A DNA stretch of 40,099 nt from Candidatus Omnitrophota bacterium (GCA_903901225.1 CAIUQE010000036.1:1-40099), one strand, 5' to 3'. Shown: positions 1 to 7,424, counted from the first letter of the stretch. Numbers and translations: made by a program. The notes: generated by a model not told the origin, from the letters alone.

Positions 1-261
1 GCCGCGGCGCTGGCACTCCTGACGAGAGTACTTTTCCTTGCCCAGAGAATAACTGATGTACTCCAGGCGGATCTGCCCGTCATAGCTCTCGAGCGGGAAA
101 ACCTCGCGGAACACTTCTTCCAGCCCCTGATCCTGGCGCTTGGAAGAATCAGCTTCTCTTTGCAGGAAGCTCTCGTAGGATTTGACCTGGATATCAAGGA
201 GCGACGGTAACTCGAACGTGTCCTGATATTTGATGAACTCTTTAATGTTCAGTTTAGCCAT
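1..261 (-). CDS. rpoB: RNA polymerase beta subunit, N-terminal part (runs off the window)
   Basis: The beta subunit forms one half of the RNA polymerase active-site cleft. Only the first 87 codons are present. They begin MAKLNIKEFIKYQDTFELP and continue through LLDIQVKSYESFL and IRLEYISYSLGKEKYS, the usual start of bacterial beta subunits with the DIQxxSY/F and LEYxxYxLG blocks. The ATG at 261 is preceded by AAGGAT, placed unusually close. The gene follows rplL, the standard rplKAJL-rpoBC order, with an 82-bp gap that contains a hairpin. Identity is firm despite the truncation, because both the sequence and the neighbours agree. Confidence 0.95.
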   Translation of the reverse strand, partial: MAKLNIKEFIKYQDTFELPSLLDIQVKSYESFLQREADSSKRQDQGLEEVFREVFPLESYDGQIRLEYISYSLGKEKYSRQECQRRG

Positions 262-291
262 ATCCTTACAGAATCTTCCGTTAAATGTTAA

Positions 292-313
292 TCCTGCCCC
301 TGTTGGGGCAGGA
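292..313 (-). promoter_or_regulatory. Hairpin between rplL and rpoB, possible attenuator or processing site
   Basis: Positions 292-300 and 305-313 form a perfect 9-bp, mostly G-C stem with a 4-base loop. In the minus-strand transcript no T-run follows it, so it is not a typical intrinsic terminator. In Escherichia coli a partial attenuator and an RNase III site lie in the same interval. A similar role here is inference from position. Confidence 0.5.
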
Positions 314-343
314 CGAAGAACCGCTTAGACTATGAAGAACACG

Positions 344-745
344 TTACTGGAGCTCAACCTTCGCGCCAGCAGCCTCGAGCTTTTTCTTCAGATCCTCGGC
401 CTCTTCCTTCGACGCGTCTTCCTTGACGGTCTTGGGAGCGCCCTCGACGAGATCCTTGGCTTCTTTCAGGCCCAGGTTCGTGATGGCACGGACTTCCTTA
501 ATAACATTGATCTTGTTCGCGCCCGCTTCCTTGAGGACGACCTTGAACGAGGTCTTTTCCTCAACAGGCGCGGCGGCAGCGGCACCCGCCGCAGGACCCG
601 CCATCATCATCGGCGCAGCGGCCGAGATGCCGAACTTGGTCTCAAGCGCTTTCACGAGATCAGACAGCTCAAGAGCTGTCAGCCCCTCGATAGACTTGAT
701 AAGCTCCGCGAGCTTGGGTGAAAGTGCAGTAGTATTCTCAGACAT
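344..745 (-). CDS. rplL: Large ribosomal subunit protein bL12 (L7/L12)
   Basis: This is the ribosome stalk protein that recruits translation GTPases. It has 133 residues, close to the family norm. An N-terminal dimerisation helix region ([20 protein letters not shown]) is followed by an Ala/Pro-rich hinge around residues 43-62 and the C-terminal domain with [31 protein letters not shown] and the ending AAGAKVEL, all family hallmarks. The ATG lies 2 bp past the rplJ stop, so L10 and L12 are tightly coupled in translation, as expected for partners in the stalk. Confidence 0.98.
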   Translation of the reverse strand: MSENTTALSPKLAELIKSIEGLTALELSDLVKALETKFGISAAAPMMMAGPAAGAAAAAPVEEKTSFKVVLKEAGANKINVIKEVRAITNLGLKEAKDLVEGAPKTVKEDASKEEAEDLKKKLEAAGAKVELQ

Positions 746-747
746 GA

Positions 748-1278
748 TCAGTTACCTCCCCTTTTTTCACTTATTTGTTTCAAGATCGAAAGTAATTCGA
801 CTGTTTTTCCGTTTAACGTCCTCGCCAGGCGCGTTATGGGCGACTGCAGCGTGCCCAACAACTGCGCCAGGAGAACTTCCTTGGCCGGCAGGCTGGAGAG
901 CCGCTTGATATCGGCAGCACCCAGAAGCTGGCTGCTGACAACCCCGCCGCGAATGGCGATGTTCTCGTTCTTGTCCGCGAATTTGATCAACAGCTTGGCA
1001 ATATCGACAGCGTCGGTATTTGTCCAGATAAAAAGCGTCTGCCCGTCAAGCTTTTCCGTGATGGGTGCCAGGACGGTCCCTTTCAATCCCACGCGCGCCA
1101 GCGAATTGCGCGACATGTAGACCTTGGCCTTCTTCTGCTGAAGCGACTTGCGCAACGTGCAGATATCCCCGGAAGAAACATTGCGGAAATTGATCACGAA
1201 CGCGCTGGACTGATTTTCAATGCCATCACGAACTGTTTTTGTGATCTTTTCTCTGTAAACCTTGCCGATCTTCGTCAT
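748..1278 (-). CDS. rplJ: Large ribosomal subunit protein uL10
   Basis: L10 anchors the L12 dimers to 23S rRNA at the stalk base. The 176 residues are normal in length. The N-terminal half has the conserved core ([51 protein letters not shown]), followed by [11 protein letters not shown] and a C-terminal helix near [19 protein letters not shown] that would bind L12. The start codon overlaps the rplA stop as ATGA. No room is left for an L10 leader RNA between rplA and rplJ, so autoregulation at the usual place is not possible. Confidence 0.97.
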   Translation of the reverse strand: MTKIGKVYREKITKTVRDGIENQSSAFVINFRNVSSGDICTLRKSLQQKKAKVYMSRNSLARVGLKGTVLAPITEKLDGQTLFIWTNTDAVDIAKLLIKFADKNENIAIRGGVVSSQLLGAADIKRLSSLPAKEVLLAQLLGTLQSPITRLARTLNGKTVELLSILKQISEKRGGN

Positions 1279-1958
1279 AGCGCCACCTTAACTCCCACAC
1301 CCATGGTTGTGGACAAATAAACACTCTTGATGAAAACGCCCTTCACCGAAGCCGGTTTCGCGTGCTCGACCGCTTCAATGAGGTTTTGGGCATTCACATA
1401 GAGCTTGTCTTCACTGAACGACCGCTTGCCGACACCCAGGTGGATGCCACCCTGTTTATCGTTCTTGAACTCCACGCGGCCGGCTTTAACTTCCCTGAGC
1501 GCGCGCTCGATATCCGCCGTGACCGTGCCAGCTTTTGGGCTGGGCATGAGGCCGCGAGGACCGAGGACTTTTCCGAGCTTGCTCAGGTCTCTCATCATGT
1601 CCGGGGTCGCGATGAGGCAATCGAAACCCAGGAATCCTTTGTCGATCTTTTCAATAAGGTCCTGGCTGCCGACAAAATCCGCGCCGGCATCCTTGGCCTT
1701 GTTCACATTCTCACCCTGGCATACCACGGCGACCTTGAGCGACTTTCCGGTCCCGTGCGGCAGGACAATGGTCCCGCGGATATTCTGATCCGAAGCCTTG
1801 AGATTGAGGTTCAAATTAAAATGGAGCTCGACAGTCTCGTCGAATTTCACCTTGGGGGCCCGCTGCAGGACCGTGATGGCTTCCTTTAACGGGTACGCCT
1901 TGACGACATCGAGATCTTTGTAAGCTGCTTTGACGCGCTTGCTGGTTTTTATTGCCAT
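1275..1958 (-). CDS. rplA: Large ribosomal subunit protein uL1
   Basis: L1 forms the mobile L1 stalk of the large subunit and in many bacteria represses its own operon. The 227 residues carry MAIKTSKRVKAA, VKFDETVELHFNLN, the RGTIVLPHGTGK loop, the central domain with FVGSQDLIEKI and DCLIATPDMM, then KLGKVLGPRGLMPSPKAGTV and GRVEFKNDKQGGIHLGVGK, which are the strongest family signatures. The gene follows rplK by 5 bp and overlaps rplJ by 4 bp. No L1-binding mimic was identified upstream. Confidence 0.98.
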   Translation of the reverse strand: MAIKTSKRVKAAYKDLDVVKAYPLKEAITVLQRAPKVKFDETVELHFNLNLNLKASDQNIRGTIVLPHGTGKSLKVAVVCQGENVNKAKDAGADFVGSQDLIEKIDKGFLGFDCLIATPDMMRDLSKLGKVLGPRGLMPSPKAGTVTADIERALREVKAGRVEFKNDKQGGIHLGVGKRSFSEDKLYVNAQNLIEAVEHAKPASVKGVFIKSVYLSTTMGVGVKVAL

Positions 1959-1963
1959 GTCAT

Positions 1964-2389
1964 TTAATCCTTTATCGCAATTCCCATGCTTCTCGCGGTC
2001 CCTGTGACCACGCGAACGGCCTGCTGAAGATCACCCGTGTTCAAGTCGTCCATCTTCAGCTTGGCGATCTCCTCGACCTGGGCGCGTGTCAGGGTGGCGA
2101 TGGTCTGTTTGCCGGCTTCGCCTGACGCTTTCGCGACCTTGGCCGCCTTCTTCAGAAGGGCCGAACTCGGCGGGGTCTTGATAGTGAAATCGAACGATTT
2201 GTCCTTGTAAATGTTGATGATGACCGGCAACGGCATCGGGTCACGGCCCTTGGTCTGCTCATTGAATTTTTTGCAGAATTCCATGATGTTGACGCCGTGC
2301 TGGCCGAGCGCCGGACCGACTGGCGGCGCGGGATTCGCCTGCCCTGCCGTGACGTAAAGATTTACCTTAGCAACCTGTTCTTTTGCCAT
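1964..2389 (-). CDS. rplK: Large ribosomal subunit protein uL11
   Basis: L11 is part of the GTPase-associated centre with 23S rRNA helices 43 and 44. The 141 residues match the family length. The N-terminal domain contains TAGQANPAPPVGPALGQHGVNI, split here by its known Pro-rich thiostrepton loop, and FCKKFNEQTK. The C-terminal RNA-binding domain has TPPSSALLKKAAK and ends with ARSMGIAI. It lies 21 bp after nusG in the standard secE-nusG-rplK-rplA order. Confidence 0.98.
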   Translation of the reverse strand: MAKEQVAKVNLYVTAGQANPAPPVGPALGQHGVNIMEFCKKFNEQTKGRDPMPLPVIINIYKDKSFDFTIKTPPSSALLKKAAKVAKASGEAGKQTIATLTRAQVEEIAKLKMDDLNTGDLQQAVRVVTGTARSMGIAIKD

Positions 2390-2410
2390 ATTGTTTCCTG
2401 ATCGTGATGG

Positions 2411-2935
2411 TTAGATTTTCTCGACCTGCCAGTACTCCAGCTCAACGAGGGTCGAACGGCCGAAGACAGGCACGCTGACCTTGAGCTTCCCGCGGTCGGG
2501 ATAGACTTCCGTCACGGAACCGTTAAAATTCGCGAACGGCCCCTGCGTGATGCGGATCGGTTCGTTGATATCGAAAACGATCTTGGGCGAGGGTTTGGAC
2601 TCGGTCTCGACCGTTCTCTTGAGAATGTTGTTAACTTCAATTTCGGAAAGTTTCTGGGGCTGACGACCGGGGCCGATAAAACTGGTAACGCCGGGAGTGG
2701 TCTTGATAAGGTACCAGCTCTCCTTGGTCATATTCATCTTGATCAGGATGTAGCCGGGAAAGAATTTCCTGGTGGTGATGCGCTTCTTGCCCCCGCGGAC
2801 CTCGGACACCTGTTCCGTCGGGACAACGATCTCTTCCACGTAATTCTTGAGCTCCGTGGTTGCGATACGGCGGTCAATGCCCGCCTTCGCGCGCTCCTCG
2901 GCCCCTGTCTGTGTGTGAATAACGTACCAGTCCAT
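2411..2935 (-). CDS. nusG: Transcription termination/antitermination factor NusG
   Basis: NusG binds the RNA polymerase clamp and suppresses pausing. It also links polymerase to Rho or to ribosomal protein S10. The 174 residues have the NGN domain (MDWYVIHTQTGAE, EEIVVPTEQVSEV, RKFFPGYILIKMNM, TPGVTSFIG) and a C-terminal KOW domain near residues 120-174 (IRITQGPFANFNGSVTEVY, GKLKVSVPVFGRSTLVELE). It is shorter than proteins with an extra inserted domain. The ATG is 6 bp downstream of the secE stop, so the two are co-translated. Confidence 0.97.
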   Translation of the reverse strand: MDWYVIHTQTGAEERAKAGIDRRIATTELKNYVEEIVVPTEQVSEVRGGKKRITTRKFFPGYILIKMNMTKESWYLIKTTPGVTSFIGPGRQPQKLSEIEVNNILKRTVETESKPSPKIVFDINEPIRITQGPFANFNGSVTEVYPDRGKLKVSVPVFGRSTLVELEYWQVEKI

Positions 2936-2941
2936 TGTTCC

Positions 2942-3127
2942 TTATCTGACGATAAAATGCATTCCACGGGAAAGCAGGAGATCGGTCGACGTGATGAACA
3001 GCCCGAGGCAAATGGCACTGATCAGGACGATCCACGTCGCGTTGATCAGGTCCTTGCGGGGCGTCCAGGACACCTTCTTCAGCTCCGCGAGAACTTCACC
3101 GATGAATGTTTTAACGTCCGCTATCAT
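2942..3127 (-). CDS. secE: Protein translocase subunit SecE
   Basis: SecE clamps the SecY channel in the inner membrane. The 61-residue form has an amphipathic stretch (FIGEVLAELKKVSWTPRKDL, with the conserved ELKKVSWP-like motif written here as KKVSWTP) followed by a single membrane span around residues 28-51. This is the usual short bacterial form. Only 9 nt separate the start codon from the 3' end of tRNA-Trp, and no Shine-Dalgarno (SD) sequence is visible there, so the mature message would have a very short leader once the tRNA is cut out. Confidence 0.93.
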   Translation of the reverse strand: MIADVKTFIGEVLAELKKVSWTPRKDLINATWIVLISAICLGLFITSTDLLLSRGMHFIVR

Positions 3128-3136
3128 AATAATTCA

Positions 3137-3210
3137 CAGGCCAGGCAGGATTCGAACCTGCAACCTGCGGTTTTGGAGACCGTCGCTCTACCAGTTAGAG
3201 CTACTGGCCT
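3137..3210 (-). tRNA. tRNA-Trp (CCA)
   Basis: The 74-nt cloverleaf has a perfect 7-bp acceptor stem (AGGCCAG with CTGGCCT), a D-arm containing TAGCTC...GAGC, and an anticodon loop reading CTCCAAA, which gives anticodon CCA. The T-arm has GGTTCGAATCC. The discriminator base is G, as expected for bacterial tRNA-Trp. The 3' CCA is not encoded. It sits 8 nt after rpmG and 9 nt before secE and must be released from a mixed tRNA-mRNA transcript. Confidence 0.97.
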
Positions 3211-3218
3211 AAGTTTTC

Positions 3219-3371
3219 TTATTTCTTCATTTCTTTGTGCGGCAAATGCTTCCTGCAAAAAGGACAATACTTCTTGAGCTCAAGGCGCTCAGGCTTCTTC
3301 TTCTTGTCCTTCATGCCGGAGTAATTGATCCGCTGACATTCGGTACACTGGAAATGTATGATCTCGCGCAT
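3219..3371 (-). CDS. rpmG: Large ribosomal subunit protein bL33
   Basis: This short gene encodes a 50-residue protein beginning [17 protein letters not shown] and ending [10 protein letters not shown]. Two CxxC pairs (CTEC and CPFC) form a zinc ribbon, the zinc-binding C+ form of L33. [17 protein letters not shown] is the typical second half. A CAGGAT sequence precedes the ATG. It lies between tRNA-Thr and tRNA-Trp, a frequent bacterial arrangement upstream of secE-nusG. The short length and the flanking tRNAs make the assignment firm. Confidence 0.95.
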   Translation of the reverse strand: MREIIHFQCTECQRINYSGMKDKKKKPERLELKKYCPFCRKHLPHKEMKK

Positions 3372-3404
3372 AGATCCTGTCTTGTTTTAAACAATGCCGA
3401 TATC

Positions 3405-3481
<77 letters not shown>

Positions 3482-3534
3482 ACAAATGCAATCCCGTCCG
3501 CTCTCGCGAGCGGCCACGGAATAAATGAACGTGA

Positions 3535-3563
3535 AGTATAGCCAATGCCCTTGTTTTTGTCAA
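3535..3563 (-). promoter_or_regulatory. Strong sigma-70 type promoter for the tRNA-Thr / rpmG / secE-nusG-rpl operon
   Basis: On the minus strand a perfect -35 box TTGACA (3558-3563) is followed by a 17-bp spacer and TATACT (3535-3540), five of six matches to TATAAT. The predicted start is near 3528, about 47 nt upstream of tRNA-Thr. The leader contains a 6-bp hairpin with a GCGA loop at 3498-3513. The 58 bp between this site and the tyrS stop (3564-3621) show nothing else. Confidence 0.88.
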
Positions 3564-3621
3564 GCTAATTAAGGCGATAAATAAAACCCGGATGGATCCG
3601 AAGAGTGGCCCGACGGAGAAA

Positions 3622-4785
3622 CTACTCCAGCCTGAGAAAACGCCGTTTGCCGATCTTGAGGACACCCGCCGCCGGGACCCAACCTTCATCCGCGACCGGC
3701 TCCCCGTTGAAAGAAACGGCACTTTGTTTGATCAGGCGCCGCGCCTCGTTCCTGGATGTCGCCGCGCCCGCGTTCACAAGAATGTCAACCAGCCCCGCGC
3801 TTCCCGGCACCAGCCGGATAACCTGGATATCATCGGGGACCTGTTTTTGCGAAAAAACATTCTCGAAATGCGCGCGCGCATCCCTGGCGGCGTCGGCTCC
3901 GTGGAACTGCCCGACGATCGCGCCGGCCAGCTTCATCTTCGCCTCCTTCGGATGCATCGAACGGACAGCCGCAAGATCATCGTCCGTCAGAAGCTCGAAG
4001 TATCTTTCCATCAGCTTGTCGCTGATCGACATCACCTTGCCGAATATTTCCCGCGGCGGTTCGCTGATGCCGATGTAATTCCCGAGGGACTTGGACATCT
4101 TTTGCGCGCCGTCAAGCCCCTCGAGCAACGGGGTCATCACGACCGCCTGCGGCGGCTGGCCGTAGGCTTCCTGCATCTGGCGGCCCATCAAAAGATTGAA
4201 TTTCTGGTCAGACCCCCCGAGTTCCACGTCGGCCTTCAGGTGCACCGAATCATACCCCTGCAGCAGCGGATAGATGAACTCAAGGAGGCTGATCTCCCGC
4301 CCCTCGTCAAAACGCTTCTTGAAGTCCGCGCGCGCCAATGTCTGGGCCACGGTCGCGTGCGCCGTCAGCTCCATCAATTGCTGCGCGCTGAGCGGAGCGA
4401 ACCAGTGACTGTTAAAGACAACCCGGGTCTTATCCGGGTCAAGGACCTTAAAAACCTGGTCCCTGTAAGTCGCGGCGTTCCTCTCTATATCCTCACGGGT
4501 CATTTTCTTGCGCAATTCATTGCGCCCGGTAGGGTCACCCACCTGGGCGGTAAAATCGCCGATCAAAAAAAACACCGTGTGGCCAAGTTCCTGGAACTGG
4601 CGCATCTTTCTCAAAAGAACAACATGCCCCAGGTGGATGTCCGGCGCCGTGGGATCAAAGCCCGCCTTGACCACCAGAGGCTTGCCTTCCCGCGCGCTTT
4701 GCGCCAGCTTCTTCTCAAGCAGCTCGACGCTGATGATCTCCGTCGTGCCGCGTGAAATGAGCCGCAGGGCCTGGGGGGTATCCAT
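3622..4785 (-). CDS. tyrS: Tyrosyl-tRNA synthetase
   Basis: The enzyme charges tRNA-Tyr with tyrosine using ATP. The 387-residue protein is a class I synthetase. It has the HIGH-type motif as HLGH within AGFDPTAPDIHLGH, FFLIGDFTAQVGDPTGR, the GGSDQKFNLLMGRQ block that contacts tyrosine, and KMSKS in AQKMSKSLGN. The C-terminal part near residues 320-387 is an S4-type RNA-binding domain (AATSRNEARRLIKQSAVSFNG). I place the start at the ATG at 4785 because GGAAGG lies just upstream. A TTG 21 nt earlier has no support. The stop of rpsA lies 22 bp before. Confidence 0.96.
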   Translation of the reverse strand: MDTPQALRLISRGTTEIISVELLEKKLAQSAREGKPLVVKAGFDPTAPDIHLGHVVLLRKMRQFQELGHTVFFLIGDFTAQVGDPTGRNELRKKMTREDIERNAATYRDQVFKVLDPDKTRVVFNSHWFAPLSAQQLMELTAHATVAQTLARADFKKRFDEGREISLLEFIYPLLQGYDSVHLKADVELGGSDQKFNLLMGRQMQEAYGQPPQAVVMTPLLEGLDGAQKMSKSLGNYIGISEPPREIFGKVMSISDKLMERYFELLTDDDLAAVRSMHPKEAKMKLAGAIVGQFHGADAARDARAHFENVFSQKQVPDDIQVIRLVPGSAGLVDILVNAGAATSRNEARRLIKQSAVSFNGEPVADEGWVPAAGVLKIGKRRFLRLE

Positions 4786-4806
4786 AAACGCCTTCCGCGC
4801 GGGCAA

Positions 4807-6354
4807 CTAGACCCGGGCGCTGACGCCGATCTTCATCTGTTCGACGTCAACCTTGATGACCTTGACCTTGATCTTGTCGCCGGCCTTAAGCTTGGCGGCC
4901 TCTTCCTTGTCGATCTCGGAAGAATAGATCAACGCCTCAACATCCTCTTCCAGCTTCACAAAAACGCCGAAATTGGAATTCATGATGACCGTGGCATCAA
5001 TGACCGTATCGATCGGGAATTTCTTGCCGATCTCGCTCCAGGGATTGGGCTGGAGCTGTTTCAGGCCCAGGGTGATCTTGCGGTTCTTCCCGTCGACGGC
5101 CAGGACGATCACTTCCACCTGCTGGCCCTTCTGCAGGACCTCCTGCGGATGGTTGACCTTCTTGGTCCACGACATGTCGGAAACGTGGATCATGCCTTCG
5201 AGGCCGTGTTCCAGCTCCACGAAAGCGCCGTAATCGGCGAAACCGCGCACCGTGCCCTTGACGCGGGCATTGACCGGGAATTTCTCCTCGGCCTTGAGCC
5301 ACGGGTTATCCTCGAGCTGCTTCATGCTGAGGGAAATGCGCTTGGAATCCTTGTCCACATTGATGATCTGCACCTCGACCTGCTGGCCGGTGGTGAACAT
5401 TTCCTGGGGATTGACCATCTTTTTCTGCCAGGTGATCTCGGAAGCGTGCAACAAACCTTCGATGCCCTTGTCGATCTCGACGAAAACGCCGTAAGGCATG
5501 ATGTTGACGACCTTGCCCTTGACGACCGTGCCGGTCGGGTATTTGTCATAAACGCCTTCCCAGGGGTTGGCCGTGATCTGCTTGAGGCCGAGGGAAACCT
5601 TGGAATTCTCCTTGTCGAAATCGAGGATCACGATCTCCAGGCGGTCGCCCAGGCGCACGATCTCGGAGGGATGGCTGATGCGCGACCAGCTCATATCCGT
5701 AATGTGCAACAGGCCGTCCACGCCGCCGAGGTCGATGAAAGCGCCAAAGTCCGTGATGCCCTTGACGATGCCCGTGCGGCGCTGGCCCTTTTCGAGCTTG
5801 GCCCAGAGGACCTCGCGGTTCTCCTCGCGCTCTTTCTGCACCACTTCGCGGCGGGACAGGATAAGGTTGCGGCGCTGCTTGTTCATCTTGGCGACCATGA
5901 ACTTGTAATCGCGCGACATGATGGCGTCGGTATGGAACCCCTTGAACGCGGACAGCGACATGGGCAGGAACGCTTCCACGCCCTGGATGTCGGCGATGTA
6001 ACCGCCCTTGACCACGCGGATGACGCGGCCGTCGACAAGATCGCCCTCGTTGATGACGTCGGCGATCTTCTGCCAGCCCTTCATCTTTTCAGCCTTGCCG
6101 TGCGAAAGGATCAGCTTGCCATCCTCGTCCTCGATGTTCTCGATGAGGACGTCGATCTGCTGGCCGACCTGCACCGCGGCGGGATTGCGGAACTCAACAA
6201 GGGGCACAAAGCCCTCGGACTTGAAACCGATATCGACGATGGCCTCGGTGTTGTTCTTGGCCACGATAGTCCCCTGCACGATCTGCCCTTCGGCGAACGT
6301 CTTGAGGGTCCTGTTGTACATTTCTTCCATTATTGACTTGGTGACTTCGCTCAT
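4807..6354 (-). CDS. rpsA: Small ribosomal subunit protein bS1
   Basis: S1 binds mRNA leaders on the 30S platform and helps structured messages load. The 515 residues hold six S1 repeats at roughly 20-87, 104-170, 188-258, 274-345, 361-432 and 448-515. Repeats 3 to 5 are the canonical RNA-binding type (GIVKGITDFGAFIDLGGVDG, GKVVNIMPYGVFVEIDKGIE). The first two are divergent, as in ribosome-docking repeats. The length resembles six-repeat S1 proteins of Gram-negative bacteria. It has its own promoter and a structured leader. Confidence 0.95.
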   Translation of the reverse strand: MSEVTKSIMEEMYNRTLKTFAEGQIVQGTIVAKNNTEAIVDIGFKSEGFVPLVEFRNPAAVQVGQQIDVLIENIEDEDGKLILSHGKAEKMKGWQKIADVINEGDLVDGRVIRVVKGGYIADIQGVEAFLPMSLSAFKGFHTDAIMSRDYKFMVAKMNKQRRNLILSRREVVQKEREENREVLWAKLEKGQRRTGIVKGITDFGAFIDLGGVDGLLHITDMSWSRISHPSEIVRLGDRLEIVILDFDKENSKVSLGLKQITANPWEGVYDKYPTGTVVKGKVVNIMPYGVFVEIDKGIEGLLHASEITWQKKMVNPQEMFTTGQQVEVQIINVDKDSKRISLSMKQLEDNPWLKAEEKFPVNARVKGTVRGFADYGAFVELEHGLEGMIHVSDMSWTKKVNHPQEVLQKGQQVEVIVLAVDGKNRKITLGLKQLQPNPWSEIGKKFPIDTVIDATVIMNSNFGVFVKLEEDVEALIYSSEIDKEEAAKLKAGDKIKVKVIKVDVEQMKIGVSARV

Positions 6355-6394
6355 GGGAATATTCCTTCACTGCGGGGTTAAGATGTTAACAGGT

Positions 6395-6429
6395 CTTGCC
6401 CGGCTGACAGCCTATCTGCCAGGGGCAAG
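6395..6429 (-). promoter_or_regulatory. Hairpin in the rpsA 5' leader
   Basis: The minus-strand transcript folds into a 14-bp stem. Seven pairs join 6395-6401 with 6423-6429, then after a 2-base bulge (6402-6403) seven more join 6404-6410 with 6416-6422 (one G-U). The loop has 5 bases. No T-run follows, so it is a leader structure rather than a terminator. It lies 40 nt upstream of the rpsA start. A role in S1 autoregulation is inference. Confidence 0.6.
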
Positions 6430-6436
6430 GTGATTA

Positions 6437-6464
6437 ATTATCGTGAAGCGGAGGGTTTTGTCAA
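6437..6464 (-). promoter_or_regulatory. Promoter of rpsA
   Basis: A perfect TTGACA (6459-6464) is followed after 16 bp by GATAAT (6437-6442), a five of six match. The predicted start near 6430 would make the leader hairpin the very first element of the transcript, and the 5' UTR about 76 nt long. The rest of the gap up to 6498 shows no clear terminator for the gene upstream. Confidence 0.75.
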
Positions 6465-6498
6465 CGGAAATTTCAGGAGAACAGCCCGCGAACAGGAA

Positions 6499-7371
6499 TT
6501 ACCTGTGACGCTTCCTGTATTTTTCAAAATCGACACGCAAATCATTCATTTCTTTACGAAGAGCGTCATTCTCTGCACGCAGGTCCTTGAGGCGGCCGGC
6601 TTCTTCTTCCTTCAGCGCTTTCAACGCGTCGACTTTGACTTCAGAAACCTCTTGCCGGAGCTCCTTCACAGCCACAACCAGATACAACGGCAAATTAGAA
6701 AGGTCCGTATCCAGATATTTCCCGCCATTGATGGTCGTCTCACCCACCATCTCGGGGAACAAGGGCTGAAGTTCCTGGGCAATGAAACCGGACACCCGGC
6801 GTGCGCGAGTTTTATCGTCGTAACCTGTCAGCGCGTTATAGTTAAAGGTCACCGGCCGCAGTTTCCCTATCTTATCCAGAACCCTCTGCCCCGGGGGAAT
6901 CATGTCGGCAATATTCTCCTTAAGTCGCGCGTCCGAATAATTGGTCCAGGCCGTGTACCCGTTCGCCGCAGGCTGACCGTTGACTTGAAGTACGTAGGTC
7001 GGCGCCGTTATCCCAATGCCAACTCTGCCCGTAAATATTCCTTTGTATGTCTGGAATATTCCGATGTCCTGACCATCCCAATTTAACAAGGTAACTGTAG
7101 TCCCAGAAGCGATAAACTTTAACGCAGAAGTCAGGGACATGATCGAGAAGGAACTGTCGTGCCTGTTTACCGCGGCATCACCAATAACTAAATCACAATC
7201 TGCGTAAGTCGTACAACCATTATTGCCAAACATTCTTATTTGCCCCGTCGCTGTCAGATTCACGTAATTCCCCGAAGGAGCCGGATAATACGTCGTCATG
7301 GTCAAGCTGTCCGCGAATACTGGTCCGGCGATCATCAGAAGAAAACATATAACCGGAAATAAAATACGCAT
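6499..7371 (-). CDS. Exported protein with C-terminal S74 self-cleaving chaperone domain
   Basis: The 290-residue protein starts with a signal peptide (MRILFPVICFLLMIAGPVFA, cleavage before DSLTMTTYYPAPSG). The middle has short beta-rich repeats ending VGIGITAPTYVLQVNG. From about residue 145 it carries the intramolecular chaperone auto-processing domain (peptidase S74): YSDARLKENI, VLDKIGKLRPVTFNY, RRVSGFIAQELQPLFPEMV and LPLYLVVAVKEL, followed by a C-terminal coiled coil. Ser146 and Lys151 match the family's catalytic pair, so cleavage before Ser146 is predicted. I choose the ATG at 7371, not 7392, because the promoter would start transcription near 7390 and GGCAGGGA precedes 7371. The partner and substrate are unknown. 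The family is best known from phage tailspikes and trimeric fibres. Confidence 0.85.
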   Translation of the reverse strand: MRILFPVICFLLMIAGPVFADSLTMTTYYPAPSGNYVNLTATGQIRMFGNNGCTTYADCDLVIGDAAVNRHDSSFSIMSLTSALKFIASGTTVTLLNWDGQDIGIFQTYKGIFTGRVGIGITAPTYVLQVNGQPAANGYTAWTNYSDARLKENIADMIPPGQRVLDKIGKLRPVTFNYNALTGYDDKTRARRVSGFIAQELQPLFPEMVGETTINGGKYLDTDLSNLPLYLVVAVKELRQEVSEVKVDALKALKEEEAGRLKDLRAENDALRKEMNDLRVDFEKYRKRHR

Positions 7372-7396
7372 ATGATCGTCCCTGCCTTTCATAGAG

Positions 7397-7424
7397 AATA
7401 TACCATGTTTATCAAATAATTCAA
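7397..7424 (-). promoter_or_regulatory. Promoter of the S74-domain gene
   Basis: TTGAAT (7419-7424) is followed after 16 bp by TATATT (7397-7402). The -35 box overlaps the last codons of plsC. The predicted start near 7390 lies just inside the upstream in-frame ATG at 7392, which favours the ATG at 7371 as the true start. Confidence 0.55.

Noticed and set aside
3592-4755. 387-codon open frame on the plus strand
   Set aside because: It lies fully antisense to tyrS, whose motifs are complete. Its protein has no recognisable pattern, and high GC content leaves long antisense frames open.
5149-6336. 395-codon open frame on the plus strand
   Set aside because: It is antisense to rpsA. The composition, repeating Asp-Val-Leu-His runs, is simply the mirrored S1 repeats.
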